From: Kofleriaceae bacterium
Lineage (GTDB): Bacteria; Myxococcota_A; Polyangia; Haliangiales; Haliangiaceae
Length of the DNA stretch: 64,000 bases
Assembly (NCBI GenBank): GCA_020633495.1
Contig: JACKDR010000003.1
Span: 186,001 to 250,000, forward strand
Direction: 5' to 3'
Shown here in pieces: positions 49,086 through 58,474 of the stretch (positions are counted from its first letter, which is position 1; the number at the start of each line of letters is the position of its first letter). The position numbers and the translations under genes are program-made. The notes beneath the pieces were generated by a model. That model was not told where the DNA came from. It saw only the letters and a list, made by a program, of their open reading frames with translations, and ran no database searches.

Positions 49086-50399
49086 CTACGGGCTCTCGAG
49101 GACGATCGCCGCGCCCAGGCCGCCGGCGCCGCACGCGGCGACGCAGGCGAGGCCGCCGCCGCGCCGGCGCAGCTCGCGCGCGGTCTGCATCAGCTGGCGG
49201 CCGCCGGTGGCCGCGAACGGGTGGCCGAGCGCCAGCGAGCCGCCGGTGACGTTGAGGCGGGCCTCGTCGACCTCGCCGACCGCGCGGTCGCGGCCGAGGT
49301 GCTCGCGGGCCCAGCTCGCCGAGCCCAGGGCCTGGATCACCGACAGCACCTGGGCCGCGAACGCCTCGTGGAGATCGATCAGCGTCAGGTCGGCGAGGGT
49401 GACGCCGGCGCGATCGAGGGCGCGCGGGATCGCGTAGGCCGGCCCCATCAGGAGCTGGCCGGCGGGATCGAGCGCGGTGAACGCGGCGCTGCGCACGAAC
49501 GCCAGCGGGGTCAGCCCGAGCGCGACGGCGACGTCCTCGCGCACCAGCACCAGCGCGCTGGCGCCGTCGGTCAGCGCCGACGAGTTGCCCGACGTCACCG
49601 TGCCGTGGTCGGGATCGAAGATCGGGCGCAGCCGCGCGTAGGCGTCGGGCGACGACCCGGCGCGCACCAGGTTGTCGCGCGCGACGCGCACCGGGGCGCC
49701 GTCGGCGCCGGGCGCGTCGACCGCGGCGACGTCCTCGGCGAGCCGGCCGTCGGCCCAGGCCGCCGCGGCGGTGACGTGGCTGCGGTGGGCGAGCGCGTCC
49801 TGGGCGGCGCGGCTGATGTGGTTGGCGCGCGCCATCTGCTCGGCGTGCTCGCCCATCGACAGGCCGGTGGCGCGCTCGACCAGCGACGGCGGCTCGGGGC
49901 GCAGATCGCGCGGCGACACCCCGGCGAACGCGCGCACCCACGCCAGCGGGTTGCGGGCCCGGCTGGCGGTGACGACCGCGTCGGCCAGCGGCCGCGACAG
50001 CACCAGCGGCACGTCGCTGGCCGAGTCGGTGCCGCCGGCGACGCCGCCGGTGACGTCGCCGGCGCCGATCGCGCGCGCCAGGTCGATCGTGGCCTGGTAG
50101 CCGGTGGTGCAGGCGCGCGCGACGCTGGTGGCGTCGACGTCGCGCGGCAGGCCGGCGTCGAGCCCGATCTCGCGGGCGACGTTGTGGGCGGCCAGCGCCG
50201 GCACGACCTGGCCGAAGACGATCCGCTCGAGGTCGCGGGCCGGGACCCCGGCGCGGTCGACGACCGCGCGCACCGCCGCGGCGCCCAGGGCCAGCGCGGG
50301 CAGGCCGCGCAGCGCGGTGCCGCGGCGGCAGAACGGCGTGCGGGCGCCGCTGACGATCGCGACCCGGCGGCCGCGCGCCCCGAAGGGCGTGGAGTCCAT
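49086..50399 (-). CDS. Acetyl-CoA acyltransferase (thiolase), FadI-like
   Basis: The 437-residue thiolase has the nucleophilic C97 in ARACTTGYQ, the GHPFAATGGR segment with the catalytic His, and the second Cys in VAACGAGGLGAA. The N terminus VAIVSGARTPFCRRG and overall length match FadI-type 3-ketoacyl-CoA thiolases rather than the shorter PhaA type. It would cleave 3-ketoacyl-CoA in beta-oxidation or run in reverse. It stands alone, convergent with the frameshifted lipoprotein gene. The ATG at 50399 is supported by TACCGT six bases upstream. Confidence 0.9.
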   Translation of the reverse strand: MDSTPFGARGRRVAIVSGARTPFCRRGTALRGLPALALGAAAVRAVVDRAGVPARDLERIVFGQVVPALAAHNVAREIGLDAGLPRDVDATSVARACTTGYQATIDLARAIGAGDVTGGVAGGTDSASDVPLVLSRPLADAVVTASRARNPLAWVRAFAGVSPRDLRPEPPSLVERATGLSMGEHAEQMARANHISRAAQDALAHRSHVTAAAAWADGRLAEDVAAVDAPGADGAPVRVARDNLVRAGSSPDAYARLRPIFDPDHGTVTSGNSSALTDGASALVLVREDVAVALGLTPLAFVRSAAFTALDPAGQLLMGPAYAIPRALDRAGVTLADLTLIDLHEAFAAQVLSVIQALGSASWAREHLGRDRAVGEVDEARLNVTGGSLALGHPFAATGGRQLMQTARELRRRGGGLACVAACGAGGLGAAIVLESP

Positions 50400-50405
50400 G
50401 GCCGG

Positions 50406-50411
50406 ACGGTA
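50406..50411 (-). promoter_or_regulatory. -10-like element TACCGT before the thiolase gene
   Basis: On the minus strand TACCGT ends exactly six bases before the ATG at 50399. The same hexamer at the same distance precedes the oxidase gene at 60181, which supports a real signal. Confidence 0.42.
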
Positions 50412-50520
50412 GCAGGCCGGCCCGGCCGCGGGTACGGGGGCCTGGCCGGCCGGGCGCGGCGGATCGCCGCCGGCACGACGACCGTTGCCCGGGCGCCCGG
50501 TTGTGGGGTAACGACCCAGG

Positions 50521-51258
50521 ATGCGCTCCGTCGCCCCCCTGCTGGCCGTGACCGCGCTGGCGTGCCGCGGCGGCGGCGGCGCCAGCGGCGGCGGTGGCGG
50601 CGGTGGCTTCGAGGCCGCGCTGGCCGCGGACCTGTCCCGGACCCTGGGCGTCGAGGTCGCGGCGGTGCGCTGCCCGCCCGGGCCGCCGCCCGTGACCTGC
50701 ACCGTCACCCAGGCGGCGGGCGGCGAGGTGCCGGTCGCGCTCGAGGACGCCGCGGACGGCACCGCGTGGGCGCTCGACGGCGTCGTGATCGAGACCGCGC
50801 CGCTGGCGGTCGACGTCACCGCGGCCCTGGCCGAGGTCGGGCTGACCGCGACCGTGGACTGCGGGCCGCCGGTGCGGATCGCGACGGTCGGCGACCGCGT
50901 CGCGTGCCGGTTCCCGACCGCGGCCGGCGGCGGCGCCGCGTGGGCCACCGTGCTCGACGGCGACGGCCACTACCGCCTCGAGATCGCGCTCGACCCCGCG
51001 ACGATCGCGGCGCGCGGCGACGGCGGCGGGCCGGGCGCGCTCGAGCTCGAGCGGGCGTCGCGCGCCCTCGACCACCACCGCGGCGGCGCTGCGCCCGGCG
51101 ACGGCGACGGCGACGGCCACGACGACGACGGTGACGACGACGACGGCGCCGACGACGACGGCGAGCGCGCTGGCGCCGAGCCCAGGCCTGGGCCCGACCG
51201 CGGCGCCGTCGACGCCGTCGACGCCGGCGCCACGGCGGCGGCGCCGGAGCCGTCATGA
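50521..51258 (+). CDS. DUF4333-like lipoprotein with acidic tail
   Basis: The 245-residue protein starts with a probable lipoprotein signal (VTALAC, Cys14) and a Gly-rich spacer. Two similar domains follow, each with one Cys pair and the pattern CP-x-C or CG-x-C-x-F-T (about 30-90 and 95-155), which resembles DUF4333. The C-terminal 75 residues are low-complexity Asp/Gly/Glu, which could bind cations. The role is unknown. The next gene starts within its stop (ATGA). Confidence 0.68.
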   Translation: MRSVAPLLAVTALACRGGGGASGGGGGGGFEAALAADLSRTLGVEVAAVRCPPGPPPVTCTVTQAAGGEVPVALEDAADGTAWALDGVVIETAPLAVDVTAALAEVGLTATVDCGPPVRIATVGDRVACRFPTAAGGGAAWATVLDGDGHYRLEIALDPATIAARGDGGGPGALELERASRALDHHRGGAAPGDGDGDGHDDDGDDDDGADDDGERAGAEPRPGPDRGAVDAVDAGATAAAPEPS

Positions 51259-52142
51259 CCAGCGCCCCGACCCCGCACGTGCGCGTGTGCCTGCGCTGTC
51301 GCGCCGCGATGCCCGTCGACGCCGCCTGCGATCTCCCCGACCACGACAGCGTCATCGTCGACGACGACGGCCGGCGTCGCCTGGTCGAGGCCACCTACGG
51401 CGATCGCGAGCGCCGGCTGCGGCTGCTGCGGGCCCGCAACCACCGCCAGCAGAAGGTCGCCACCGGCGGCGCGATCGCCGGCGTCGTCGGCGGCGCCGCG
51501 ACGATCCTGCTCGAGCCGTCGCGCACGCTGATCATGGGCGGCGCGCTGCTGGGCGGCGCGCTGGGCGCCGCGATCAGCGCCGCGATCGCCGGGCGCCGCG
51601 ACGCCGGCGCGTCGCTGCCCCTCGACGCCGACGTGCCGGCGGTGCCGCCGCGCTTCGCCGGCGCGACGATCGTCTCGGCCCTCGACCTGCCGTCGCCGGC
51701 CAGCGACGTGTGGTGCGCGGCGTGGTCGATCGAGCTGGTCCAGCAGCAGGGCGGGCAGGAGCGGGTGGTGCTGCGCGACGCCTGGACCGACGGGCTCGAG
51801 CTGACGCTCGACGGCGGGGTCCGGGCCCGGATCCCGGCGGGGCCGTGGCGGCCCGCGGCCGGGCTGATCGGCCTGGTCGACACCGACGAGCGCGAGCTGA
51901 TCGATCACCTGCGCGCGATCGACCGCCAGCACGACCCCGACGGCGAGCTGGCGCCGTTCCGCCACGAGCTGGTCCGCGAGGCCCTGCTGCAGGTCGGCGA
52001 CCGGGTCGAGCTGTACGGCACCTGGCAGCCGACGCTGCTCGACGACCCGCCGGACGCCTCGGAGCCGGGGCCGTACCGCGACGCCCCCGCCACCGTGCTG
52101 GTCCCGGTGGGCTGGCCGGTGCTGGCCCGGCGCCGCGCCTGA
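51255..52142 (+). CDS. Zinc-ribbon/glycine-zipper membrane protein of unknown function
   Basis: The 295-residue protein has a short zinc-ribbon-like start (CLRCRAAMPVDAAC) and a basic helix, then a pair of Gly-rich hydrophobic segments (about 70-112; GGAIAGVVGGAA and GGALLGGALGAAI) like glycine zippers, and a soluble beta-rich C-terminal domain. No family is recognised. Its ATG overlaps the stop of the DUF4333-like gene, so the two are probably made together. Confidence 0.7.
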   Translation: MTSAPTPHVRVCLRCRAAMPVDAACDLPDHDSVIVDDDGRRRLVEATYGDRERRLRLLRARNHRQQKVATGGAIAGVVGGAATILLEPSRTLIMGGALLGGALGAAISAAIAGRRDAGASLPLDADVPAVPPRFAGATIVSALDLPSPASDVWCAAWSIELVQQQGGQERVVLRDAWTDGLELTLDGGVRARIPAGPWRPAAGLIGLVDTDERELIDHLRAIDRQHDPDGELAPFRHELVREALLQVGDRVELYGTWQPTLLDDPPDASEPGPYRDAPATVLVPVGWPVLARRRA

Positions 52143-52194
52143 GCCGCGCCCGCGCGTGCCCGATCCGTGCGTGGCTCGCCGCGCGCGGACCGAC

Positions 52195-52200
52195 TACACT
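52195..52200 (+). promoter_or_regulatory. -10-like element TACACT before the nucleotidase gene
   Basis: TACACT ends seven bases before the ATG at 52208, and no ribosome site is present. A leaderless transcript is inferred. Confidence 0.45.
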
Positions 52201-52207
52201 GCTGCCG

Positions 52208-54001
52208 ATGCGCCCGTCCCGGGTGAGCTCGCTCACCGCCTCCGTCCTGACCTCCGTGGTCTCCGTCGCGCTCGGCGTCGCCCTGGTGGCGTCGTGCGGC
52301 CACGCCGCCGAGCCGGCGCCGCGCCCGCCCCCGGTGGCCAAGCGCGGCAACGTGACGATCACGATCGTCGGCACCAACGACCTGCACGGCGCGATCGATC
52401 GCCTGCCGATCCTCGCCGGCTACCTGGCCAACGTCCGCGCCGCGCGCGCCGCCGACGGCGGCGCGGTGCTGCTGATCGACGCCGGCGACATGTTCCAGGG
52501 CACGCTCGAGTCCAACCTCAACGAGGGCCACGCCGTGATCGAGGCCTACAACGCCCTCGGCTACACCGCGTCGACCGTCGGCAACCACGAGTTCGACTTC
52601 GGCCCGCCGGGGCCCGCGGTCACCGCGCAGGCCGCCGACGACGACCCGCGCGGCGCGCTCAAGGCCCGCGCCGCCGAGGCCATCTTCCCGATCCTCAGCG
52701 CCAACATCGACGACGTCGAGTCGGGCGCGCGCATCAAGTGGCCCAACATGCCGGCGTCGGTGACCGTCGACGCCGCCGGGGTCAAGGTCGGGATCATCGG
52801 CGTCACCACCGAGGCGACGCCGTTCACGACGATGCCGGCCAACTTCGCCGGGCTCGCGATGGTCATGCCCGCGGTCGCGGTGCAGCGCGAGGCCGAGGCG
52901 CTGCGCGCCGCCGGCGCCGAGCTGGTCGTCGTCACCGCCCACGTCGGCTCGAAGTGCAGCGACCTGCACGACCCGTCGGACCTGTCGTCGTGCGACACCT
53001 CCGAGGAGCTGTTCCGCATGGCCGACGCGCTGCCGCGCGGCCTGGTCGACGTCATCGTCGCCGGCCACACCCACGCCGCGGTCGCGCACCGGATCAACGA
53101 CATCGACGTCATCGAGTCGTACTCGAGCGGCCGCGCGTTCGGCCGCGTCGACCTGCGGATCAACGCCGAGGGTCGGGTCGTCGCCAGCACGATCCGCCAG
53201 CCCCAGGATCTGTGCCCGCTCGACGGCGACGGCCACCCGGTGGCCGCCGAGGTCTGCGACCCCGGCGACTACGAGGGCCGCCCGGTCGTGCGCGACGCCG
53301 CGATCCAGGCGATCGTCGACGGCGCGATGGCGCCGGCCCGCGAGCTGCGCGACGAGAAGCTCGGCGTCACCGAGCTGGCCGAGGCGTTCCCCAAGGCCTA
53401 CGACGCCGAGTCCGCCGAGGGCAACCTGTTCGTCGACCTGATGCTGCGCGCCCGCCCCGACGTCGAGGTCGCGATGACCAACGGCGGCGGCCTGCGCGCC
53501 GACCTGCCGGCGGGGCCGCTGACCTACGGCGCGCTCTACGAGGCGATGCCGTTCGACAACCGCTTCGCGATCGTCGCGATGCAGGGCAAGCACCTGCGCA
53601 AGCTGATCAGCAACAACCTGCACGGCTCGAGCGGCATCTTCTCGTGGGGCGGCCTGACCGTCGACGCGACCTGCTCGGGCGGCGAGCTGGTGGTGACGCT
53701 GCGCGACGCCAAGGGCAAGCCGATCGACGACGAGCGCACGGTCACGGTCGCGACCAGCGACTTCCTGGCGTCGGGCGGCGACGGCGCGATCGGCCGGCTC
53801 AAGCTGCCCGAGGGCTCGGTCACCGAGACCGACGTGATCATCCGCGACGCCCTCGCCGACCTGCTGCGCGCCCAGCCGGTGCGCAGCAAGCCGGCGCCGC
53901 TGCGGCCGCGCGACTACTTCGATCCCGCCAAGCCGCGGCTGTCGTATCCGAAGCCGCGGCCGGTGTCGTGCCAGGCGGCGGGGCGGCGACCGCCGCCGTG
54001 A
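52208..54001 (+). CDS. 5'-nucleotidase/2',3'-cyclic phosphodiesterase family lipoprotein
   Basis: The 597-residue lipoprotein (lipobox VASC, near residue 30) has the two-metal phosphoesterase domain with GTNDLHG, DAGDMFQG, GNHEFDFG and AGHTHAAV (about 50-370). The substrate-binding C-terminal domain has NGGGLRADLPAG and YEAMPFDNR, as in UshA-type enzymes (about 400-575). It hydrolyses nucleotides or related phosphate esters outside the inner membrane to recover nucleosides and phosphate. It is transcribed alone from a likely leaderless promoter. Confidence 0.9.
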   Translation: MRPSRVSSLTASVLTSVVSVALGVALVASCGHAAEPAPRPPPVAKRGNVTITIVGTNDLHGAIDRLPILAGYLANVRAARAADGGAVLLIDAGDMFQGTLESNLNEGHAVIEAYNALGYTASTVGNHEFDFGPPGPAVTAQAADDDPRGALKARAAEAIFPILSANIDDVESGARIKWPNMPASVTVDAAGVKVGIIGVTTEATPFTTMPANFAGLAMVMPAVAVQREAEALRAAGAELVVVTAHVGSKCSDLHDPSDLSSCDTSEELFRMADALPRGLVDVIVAGHTHAAVAHRINDIDVIESYSSGRAFGRVDLRINAEGRVVASTIRQPQDLCPLDGDGHPVAAEVCDPGDYEGRPVVRDAAIQAIVDGAMAPARELRDEKLGVTELAEAFPKAYDAESAEGNLFVDLMLRARPDVEVAMTNGGGLRADLPAGPLTYGALYEAMPFDNRFAIVAMQGKHLRKLISNNLHGSSGIFSWGGLTVDATCSGGELVVTLRDAKGKPIDDERTVTVATSDFLASGGDGAIGRLKLPEGSVTETDVIIRDALADLLRAQPVRSKPAPLRPRDYFDPAKPRLSYPKPRPVSCQAAGRRPPP

Positions 54002-54064
54002 GCCGGCCGCGGCGCCGCCATCGCGACGGCGCCGACGACGCCGACGACCCGCCGCGATCGATCA

Positions 54065-54089
54065 GACGGATCGGGTAGAACGATCCGTC
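54065..54089. promoter_or_regulatory. 9-bp inverted repeat before the nitrilase-fold gene
   Basis: GACGGATCG at 54065-54073 and CGATCCGTC at 54081-54089 are perfect reverse complements around the loop GGTAGAA. A possible -10 (TAGAAC, 54076-54081) lies within it, and TGGAG lies five bases before the GTG at 54101. It may be an operator for the downstream gene or a terminator of the nucleotidase gene 63 bases upstream. Confidence 0.55.
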
Positions 54090-54100
54090 CTGGAGCCCCC

Positions 54101-55468
54101 GTGCCCGCCGTCCCCCACGACCTGGCGCAGTGGATCGACGAGATCCTCGGTGCCGACGCGATCGAGATCGATCGCGCGGCGGCCGCGCTCCTGCGCGTGT
54201 GCCGCGATCACGCGGCGGCGCTGCGCGAGGCCCGCTCGGCCGGCGTCGATCGCGCGCTGGCCGAGGCCGGCGCGACCCTGGCCGGCTGGATCGGCGACCA
54301 CGTCGCCGGCGAGTGGCTGTGGCCCGAGGCGTTCGCGGTCGCGGTGGTCGGGGTGTGGCGGGTCGCCCACGCCGAGCTCGGCGGCGTCGCGGCCCGGGTC
54401 GCGGCGGCGCGCGCGATCGCCGAGGCGCTCGACGACGCGGTCGGGCATCGCTACGCGGCGCTGTTCCGCAAGCGCCGGCGCTGGCAGATCGACCCCGGCG
54501 AGCCGTTCCCGGTGGTCCAGCCCGATCTGCGCCGGCTGTTCGCCGGCGCGCTGATCACGCTGCCGGACCGGCGCGAGACCCCGATCGATCGCACCCGGCG
54601 CCTGGCCCTGGCGCCCGCGGTCAACGACGGCGTCGGCCTCGCGCTCGATCTCGCCGGCGAGGTCATGGCGGCGCCGCCGGCGCCGGGCGCCGAGCTCGCG
54701 GCGGCCCTGCCGATCGCGTCGCCGTCGCGGCAGCTGCGCTGGCACCAGCGCCTCGATCCGCGGCCCGCGTTCGGCGACGTCCAGCCGGTGGCGCCGGGCG
54801 AGCTGGCCACCGAGGTCGAGCGGCTGGCCGCCGACGCCGCGGCGCGCGGCGTCGCGGTGCTGGTGTTCCCCGAGCTGTCGGTCGACGACCACGCGCTGGG
54901 GCGCCTGCGCGGCGCGCTCGCCGCGGCGGCGTCGCGGCCGCTGCTGGTGGTCGCGGGCTCGCGCCACGCCGAGGTCGACGGCGTGCGCCGCAACGTCGCC
55001 ACGCTGCTGGCGCCGTACGCCGAGGCCACCCACGCCAAGTTCAACCCGTTCTTCGCCGGCGAGCTGGTCGAGGACGTCGCGATCGCGCCGGCCGAGGTGC
55101 GCGCCCACGCCACCTGCGACGCCTGGGGCCGGCTCGGCTTCTCGGTGGTGGTGCTGGTGTGCAAGGACTTCCTGGCGCCGGGCGCGCAGCACGCGCTGGA
55201 GGCGCTGCGCGCCAGCCTGGTCGTGGTGCCGGCGTGGTCCGAGAAGACCGCGGTGTTCGAGAGCGACGCCCGCGGCCTGTCGGGCAAGACCCAGTCGATC
55301 GTGGTCGTGGTCAACCAGGCCGAGCCCCGCGACGGCGGCGGCGGTGGCGACGGCGACGACGACCCGGTGGTGCTGCTGGTGGCCCGGCCGACCCTGCAGG
55401 TGCCGACGATCGTGCGCCGGTCGGAGGTGGCGCCGCCCTGCCTGGTGACGGCGAAGTTCGCGGAATGA
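54101..55468 (+). CDS. Nitrilase-fold (carbon-nitrogen hydrolase) protein with N-terminal helical domain
   Basis: The 455-residue protein has about 210 residues of helical sequence of unknown type, then a carbon-nitrogen hydrolase-like domain in which the catalytic triad can be placed: E258 (VFPELSV), K313 (THAKFNPF) and C354 (VLVCKDF). Typical members hydrolyse amides or nitriles. The added N-terminal domain and the unusual triad spacing set it apart from metabolic enzymes. Its start has its own ribosome site, with an inverted repeat over the probable promoter. The substrate is unknown. Confidence 0.75.
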   Translation: MPAVPHDLAQWIDEILGADAIEIDRAAAALLRVCRDHAAALREARSAGVDRALAEAGATLAGWIGDHVAGEWLWPEAFAVAVVGVWRVAHAELGGVAARVAAARAIAEALDDAVGHRYAALFRKRRRWQIDPGEPFPVVQPDLRRLFAGALITLPDRRETPIDRTRRLALAPAVNDGVGLALDLAGEVMAAPPAPGAELAAALPIASPSRQLRWHQRLDPRPAFGDVQPVAPGELATEVERLAADAAARGVAVLVFPELSVDDHALGRLRGALAAAASRPLLVVAGSRHAEVDGVRRNVATLLAPYAEATHAKFNPFFAGELVEDVAIAPAEVRAHATCDAWGRLGFSVVVLVCKDFLAPGAQHALEALRASLVVVPAWSEKTAVFESDARGLSGKTQSIVVVVNQAEPRDGGGGGDGDDDPVVLLVARPTLQVPTIVRRSEVAPPCLVTAKFAE

Positions 55469-55542
55469 CGGGGTGGCGGCGGTGCGGCGGTGACGCGGCG
55501 CCCGGCCCGGGCCGGGCCGGCCGGGTCGGTGGGAAACAACCG

Positions 55543-55571
55543 TTGCGCGATAGTTGCACCGAGGCTACGGT
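55543..55571 (+). promoter_or_regulatory. Promoter of the wHTH gene
   Basis: TTGCGC at 55543-55548 and TACGGT at 55566-55571 are 17 bases apart. AGGAG follows at 55578-55582, seven bases before the ATG, so this gene has a normal leader. GTTGCG/GTTGCA repeats near the -35 could be a regulator site. Confidence 0.48.
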
Positions 55572-55589
55572 GATCGCAGGAGCCTCGCC

Positions 55590-56159
55590 ATGGACCTCAA
55601 CGCCATCCTCGAGCAGCTCGCCGCCCACCCGGGCGACCCGCGGTGGCTGCGGGCGCTGGCCGGCGCCGTCGGCGTCGAGCTGAGCCGGCGCCGCCCGGAC
55701 CACCTGGCCGCGGTCCTGCGCGCGGTGGCGCGCCCCGCCGACAGCGCCTCGTTCGAGGCCGGCTACGCCGCCGCGCTCGCCGACGTCACGCTGTCGTTCC
55801 AGGCCGAGCTCGGCGTCGAGCTCGAGGAGGCCGAGCTGGTCCGGCTGGCGTCGACCTCGCCGTACGCCGAGGCGCTCGCGGCGCTGGCCGCCGGCCGCGA
55901 CACGGTGACCGCGATCGGCGCCGCGATGGGCAAGACCAAGTCGAGCGCGAGCCGGGCGCTGTCGGTGCTGCGCGACGCCGGCCTGGTCGCGGTCCAGGGC
56001 GGCGGCGACGAGCGGGCCCGGCCCCACGCGCTCACCGTGCGCGGCCGCCGCGTCGCCGCGCAGGTCAGCCGTGACCGGCGCGGCAACGGACGCCGGGCCA
56101 CGCCGGCGCGCGGCACCAAGGTCGCGCGCGCGTTCGCGTCGGTGCCGCGCAAGAAGTAG
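55590..56159 (+). CDS. Winged-helix transcriptional regulator
   Basis: The 189-residue protein has an all-helical N-terminal part (about 1-95) and then a winged helix-turn-helix with VTAIGAAMGKTKSSASRALSV as helices 2-3 and a wing around VAVQGGGDERARPHALTV. This resembles MarR- or ArsR-like domains. The tail is very basic (RRGNGRRATPARGTKV), useful for DNA contact. The target is unknown. It has a clear promoter and ribosome site and stands alone. Confidence 0.75.
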   Translation: MDLNAILEQLAAHPGDPRWLRALAGAVGVELSRRRPDHLAAVLRAVARPADSASFEAGYAAALADVTLSFQAELGVELEEAELVRLASTSPYAEALAALAAGRDTVTAIGAAMGKTKSSASRALSVLRDAGLVAVQGGGDERARPHALTVRGRRVAAQVSRDRRGNGRRATPARGTKVARAFASVPRKK

Positions 56160-56184
56160 CCGGCGGCGCCGGCGCGGCGTGTGG

Positions 56185-56190
56185 CATGAT
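56185..56190 (+). promoter_or_regulatory. -10-like element CATGAT before a small lipoprotein gene
   Basis: CATGAT ends six bases before the ATG at 56197, without a ribosome site. It belongs to the same leaderless series. Confidence 0.4.
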
Positions 56191-56196
56191 GCGGCG

Positions 56197-56631
56197 ATGC
56201 GGTCGCGGCGCAGCGCGCTGGTCGTGCGGCTCGGGCTGGTCGTGCGGCTCGGCGTGGTCGGGGTCGCGGCCTGCGTCGGGGGCGTCGGGTGCGACGGGGG
56301 CGCCGGATCGGATGACTGCGCGGACCTGCTGTGCGGCCCGGCGGCGCCGCCGCTCGAGGTGATCGTGCGCGGTGTCGCCGACGCCAGCGTGACCGTGACC
56401 CGCCCGGACGGCACGCCGGTCGAGACCTCGTGCGAGGCGCTGGCCGACACCGTGTGCACCAGCGAGGTGTCGCCGTCGGAGGCCGCCGCGGGCGCCTACC
56501 AGGTCCACGTGACCGCGCCCGGGTACCAGCCACTCGACACCACGATCGTCGTCGAGGCCACCGCGCCCGGCGGCTGCTGCAACCCCGGCTACGTGGCGTC
56601 GAGCGTGACGCTCGAGCTGACGCCGACGTAG
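56197..56631 (+). CDS. Small lipoprotein with carboxypeptidase-regulatory-like domain
   Basis: The 144-residue protein has a hydrophobic signal with a Cys near residue 32 (GVGC) and a small beta-sandwich domain (about 50-140). VIVRGVADASVTVTRPDG and YQVHVTAPGYQPLDTTI fit the carboxypeptidase regulatory-like fold, which is common in secreted proteins. Several further Cys residues suggest disulfides. The function is unknown. Confidence 0.68.
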   Translation: MRSRRSALVVRLGLVVRLGVVGVAACVGGVGCDGGAGSDDCADLLCGPAAPPLEVIVRGVADASVTVTRPDGTPVETSCEALADTVCTSEVSPSEAAAGAYQVHVTAPGYQPLDTTIVVEATAPGGCCNPGYVASSVTLELTPT

Positions 56632-56785
56632 CGGCCGGTCCGAGGACGCCGCGCGGCTCGACCGCGCGTGCCGCGCGGAACGGCGGCGCACCGACGCCCG
56701 CCCGGGCGGGCACCGGTGCGCCGCCGAGACCGCACCGATCCACGCCCTCTCGACTGCGCCCTCGCGGCTGCGCCGCTCGGGCTCC

Positions 56786-56988
56786 GCTCGAGGTGAGCGA
56801 ACCACGTCGACCAGGCGACCTGACCCGGTTCGTCTTGCGGCAAATCTCCGACGGCCGTCGGTCGAGCGCTCGGGGTGAGCGGGCGGGGCGGCGGAGGCCA
56901 CGGGGAACGCTCACCTCGAGCGGGCGGGGGCGTCGTCGCGGCGGACGCTTGGCGGCGGAGGACGCCGCGGGGAACGCTCACCCCGAGC
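56786..56988. repeat. Four REP-like 14-base elements in opposed pairs
   Basis: GCTCGAGGTGAGCG (56786-56799) and GCTCGGGGTGAGCG (56868-56881) face the reverse-complement copies CGCTCACCTCGAGC (56908-56921) and CGCTCACCCCGAGC (56975-56988). The copies pair exactly, outer with third and second with fourth, so the RNA or single strand could fold into alternative hairpins. The last two share a longer flank beginning GGGGAA. Confidence 0.75.
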
Positions 56989-57112
56989 GGAGGGGGAGGT
57001 GCGCAGCACCGACCCCGAAGTCGAGGGGGCGGGCCGCGGTTCGCCGCCACGCGGATCGTCGCGTGCCGGCTCGTCCGACCCGATCGACGATCGCGTCGTC
57101 GCCGTCGCTCAC

Positions 57113-57166
57113 GTCGACGACGGCGGTGCGGCCGTCGAGGTCGACGACGGCGGTGCGGCCGTCGAG
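57113..57166. repeat. Two 27-base direct repeats
   Basis: The units 57113-57139 and 57140-57166 look identical and begin GTCGACGACGG; the first bases are repeated again after 57167. They lie just past the stop of the FAD-oxidase gene. No function is evident. Confidence 0.75.
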
Positions 57167-57188
57167 GTCGACGTCGTCGCCGACGCGA

Positions 57189-58474
57189 TCAGCTCAGGGC
57201 GCCGGGGTTGAGGATGCCGTTGGGATCGAGCTCGGCGCGCAGCGCCGCGAGGTACGGATCCATCTGGGCCGGGCGGGCGCCGAGCAGCCAGCCGCCGGCG
57301 TCGCCGGCGGCCTGCTCGCAGGTGGCGCGGACGGCGTCGAGGCGGGCGCCGTCGAGCGGCTTGCCGTCGGCGACCAGCGTGACGAAGACGACCGCGCCGC
57401 CGGCGTCGAAGCGCGACACGTGGGCGCGCGCGGTGGCGCCGGCGTCGCGGGCGGCGTCGCGCACCGCCCGGTACACCGCGCGCAGCTTCGACGGCGTCGC
57501 CGTGACCTGCAGGCTCGGCGGCGGCACCTGGCGCGGATCGCCGCCGCGCAGCTTCCACCACGCGTCGGCCAGGCGCGGATCGGTGGCGGCGCCGCCCTCG
57601 GCCTCGACGGCGCTGGTCACCAGGTCGCGATCGCAGACCGCGAGGTCGGTGGGCCCGGCGGTGGCGACCAGCAACAGCGCGGCGTCGTCGTCGAGCGCCG
57701 GCCCGGCCAGCGCCAGCTCGTCGCCGAGGTGGGCGCGGGCCTCGGCGGAGTCGTAGACGCGCAGCCCGGCCGGCTGGCACTCCTCGCGCAGCGCCAGGTA
57801 CGCGGCCGCCAGCGCGGCGTCGAACGACGGCAGGACGTAGGCGGCCAGCAGCCGGGCCTCGGCCTTGAGGTGGATGCGCAGCACCACCGAGGTGATCACG
57901 CCGATCGTGCCCTCGCTGCCGCACAGCGCGCGCGCCAGGTCGGGCCCGGTGGCCCGCCGCGGCGCGACCCGGGTGTGGATCGAGCGACCGTCGGCGAGCA
58001 CCGCCGACACCCCCAGCACCGCGTCCTCGAGGAAGCCGTGGCGCGCCGACGACTTGCCCGGCGTGCGCACCGCGATCATGCCGCCGATCGTCGAGCCCAG
58101 CATCGTCGCCGGGTAGTCGCCCAGCGACAGGCCGCGCGGCACCAGCACCTTCTCGAGGCCGGCGCCGGTGAGCCCGGCCTGGACGTGGACCAGCAGCGAG
58201 GTCTCGTCGAGGTGGACGACGTGATCCATGCGGCGCATCGCGACGTGGACCCGCGGCCGCTCGGCGACCGCCTTCCACCGGGTCGGCCGCGCGCCGCTGC
58301 CCACCGGCAGCACCGCGACGCCGTCGCGGTTGCAGCGCCGCACCACCTCGGCGACCTCGGCGGCCGAGCCGGGCGCGACCTGCCACGCCGGCGGCTCGCC
58401 GGCGGTGACCGGCACGCCCTGGACGTTGCCGTCGCCGACCAGCACGCCCAGCTCGCGGGCGAACGCGTCGCGGT

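Larger units (their letters stand above)
56632..57188. other. Gene-free region with REP-like elements
   Basis: This gap of about 557 bases between a lipoprotein stop and the convergent FAD-oxidase stop holds no convincing gene. It contains four copies of a 14-base element in two orientations and two 27-base direct repeats, listed separately. Confidence 0.6.
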
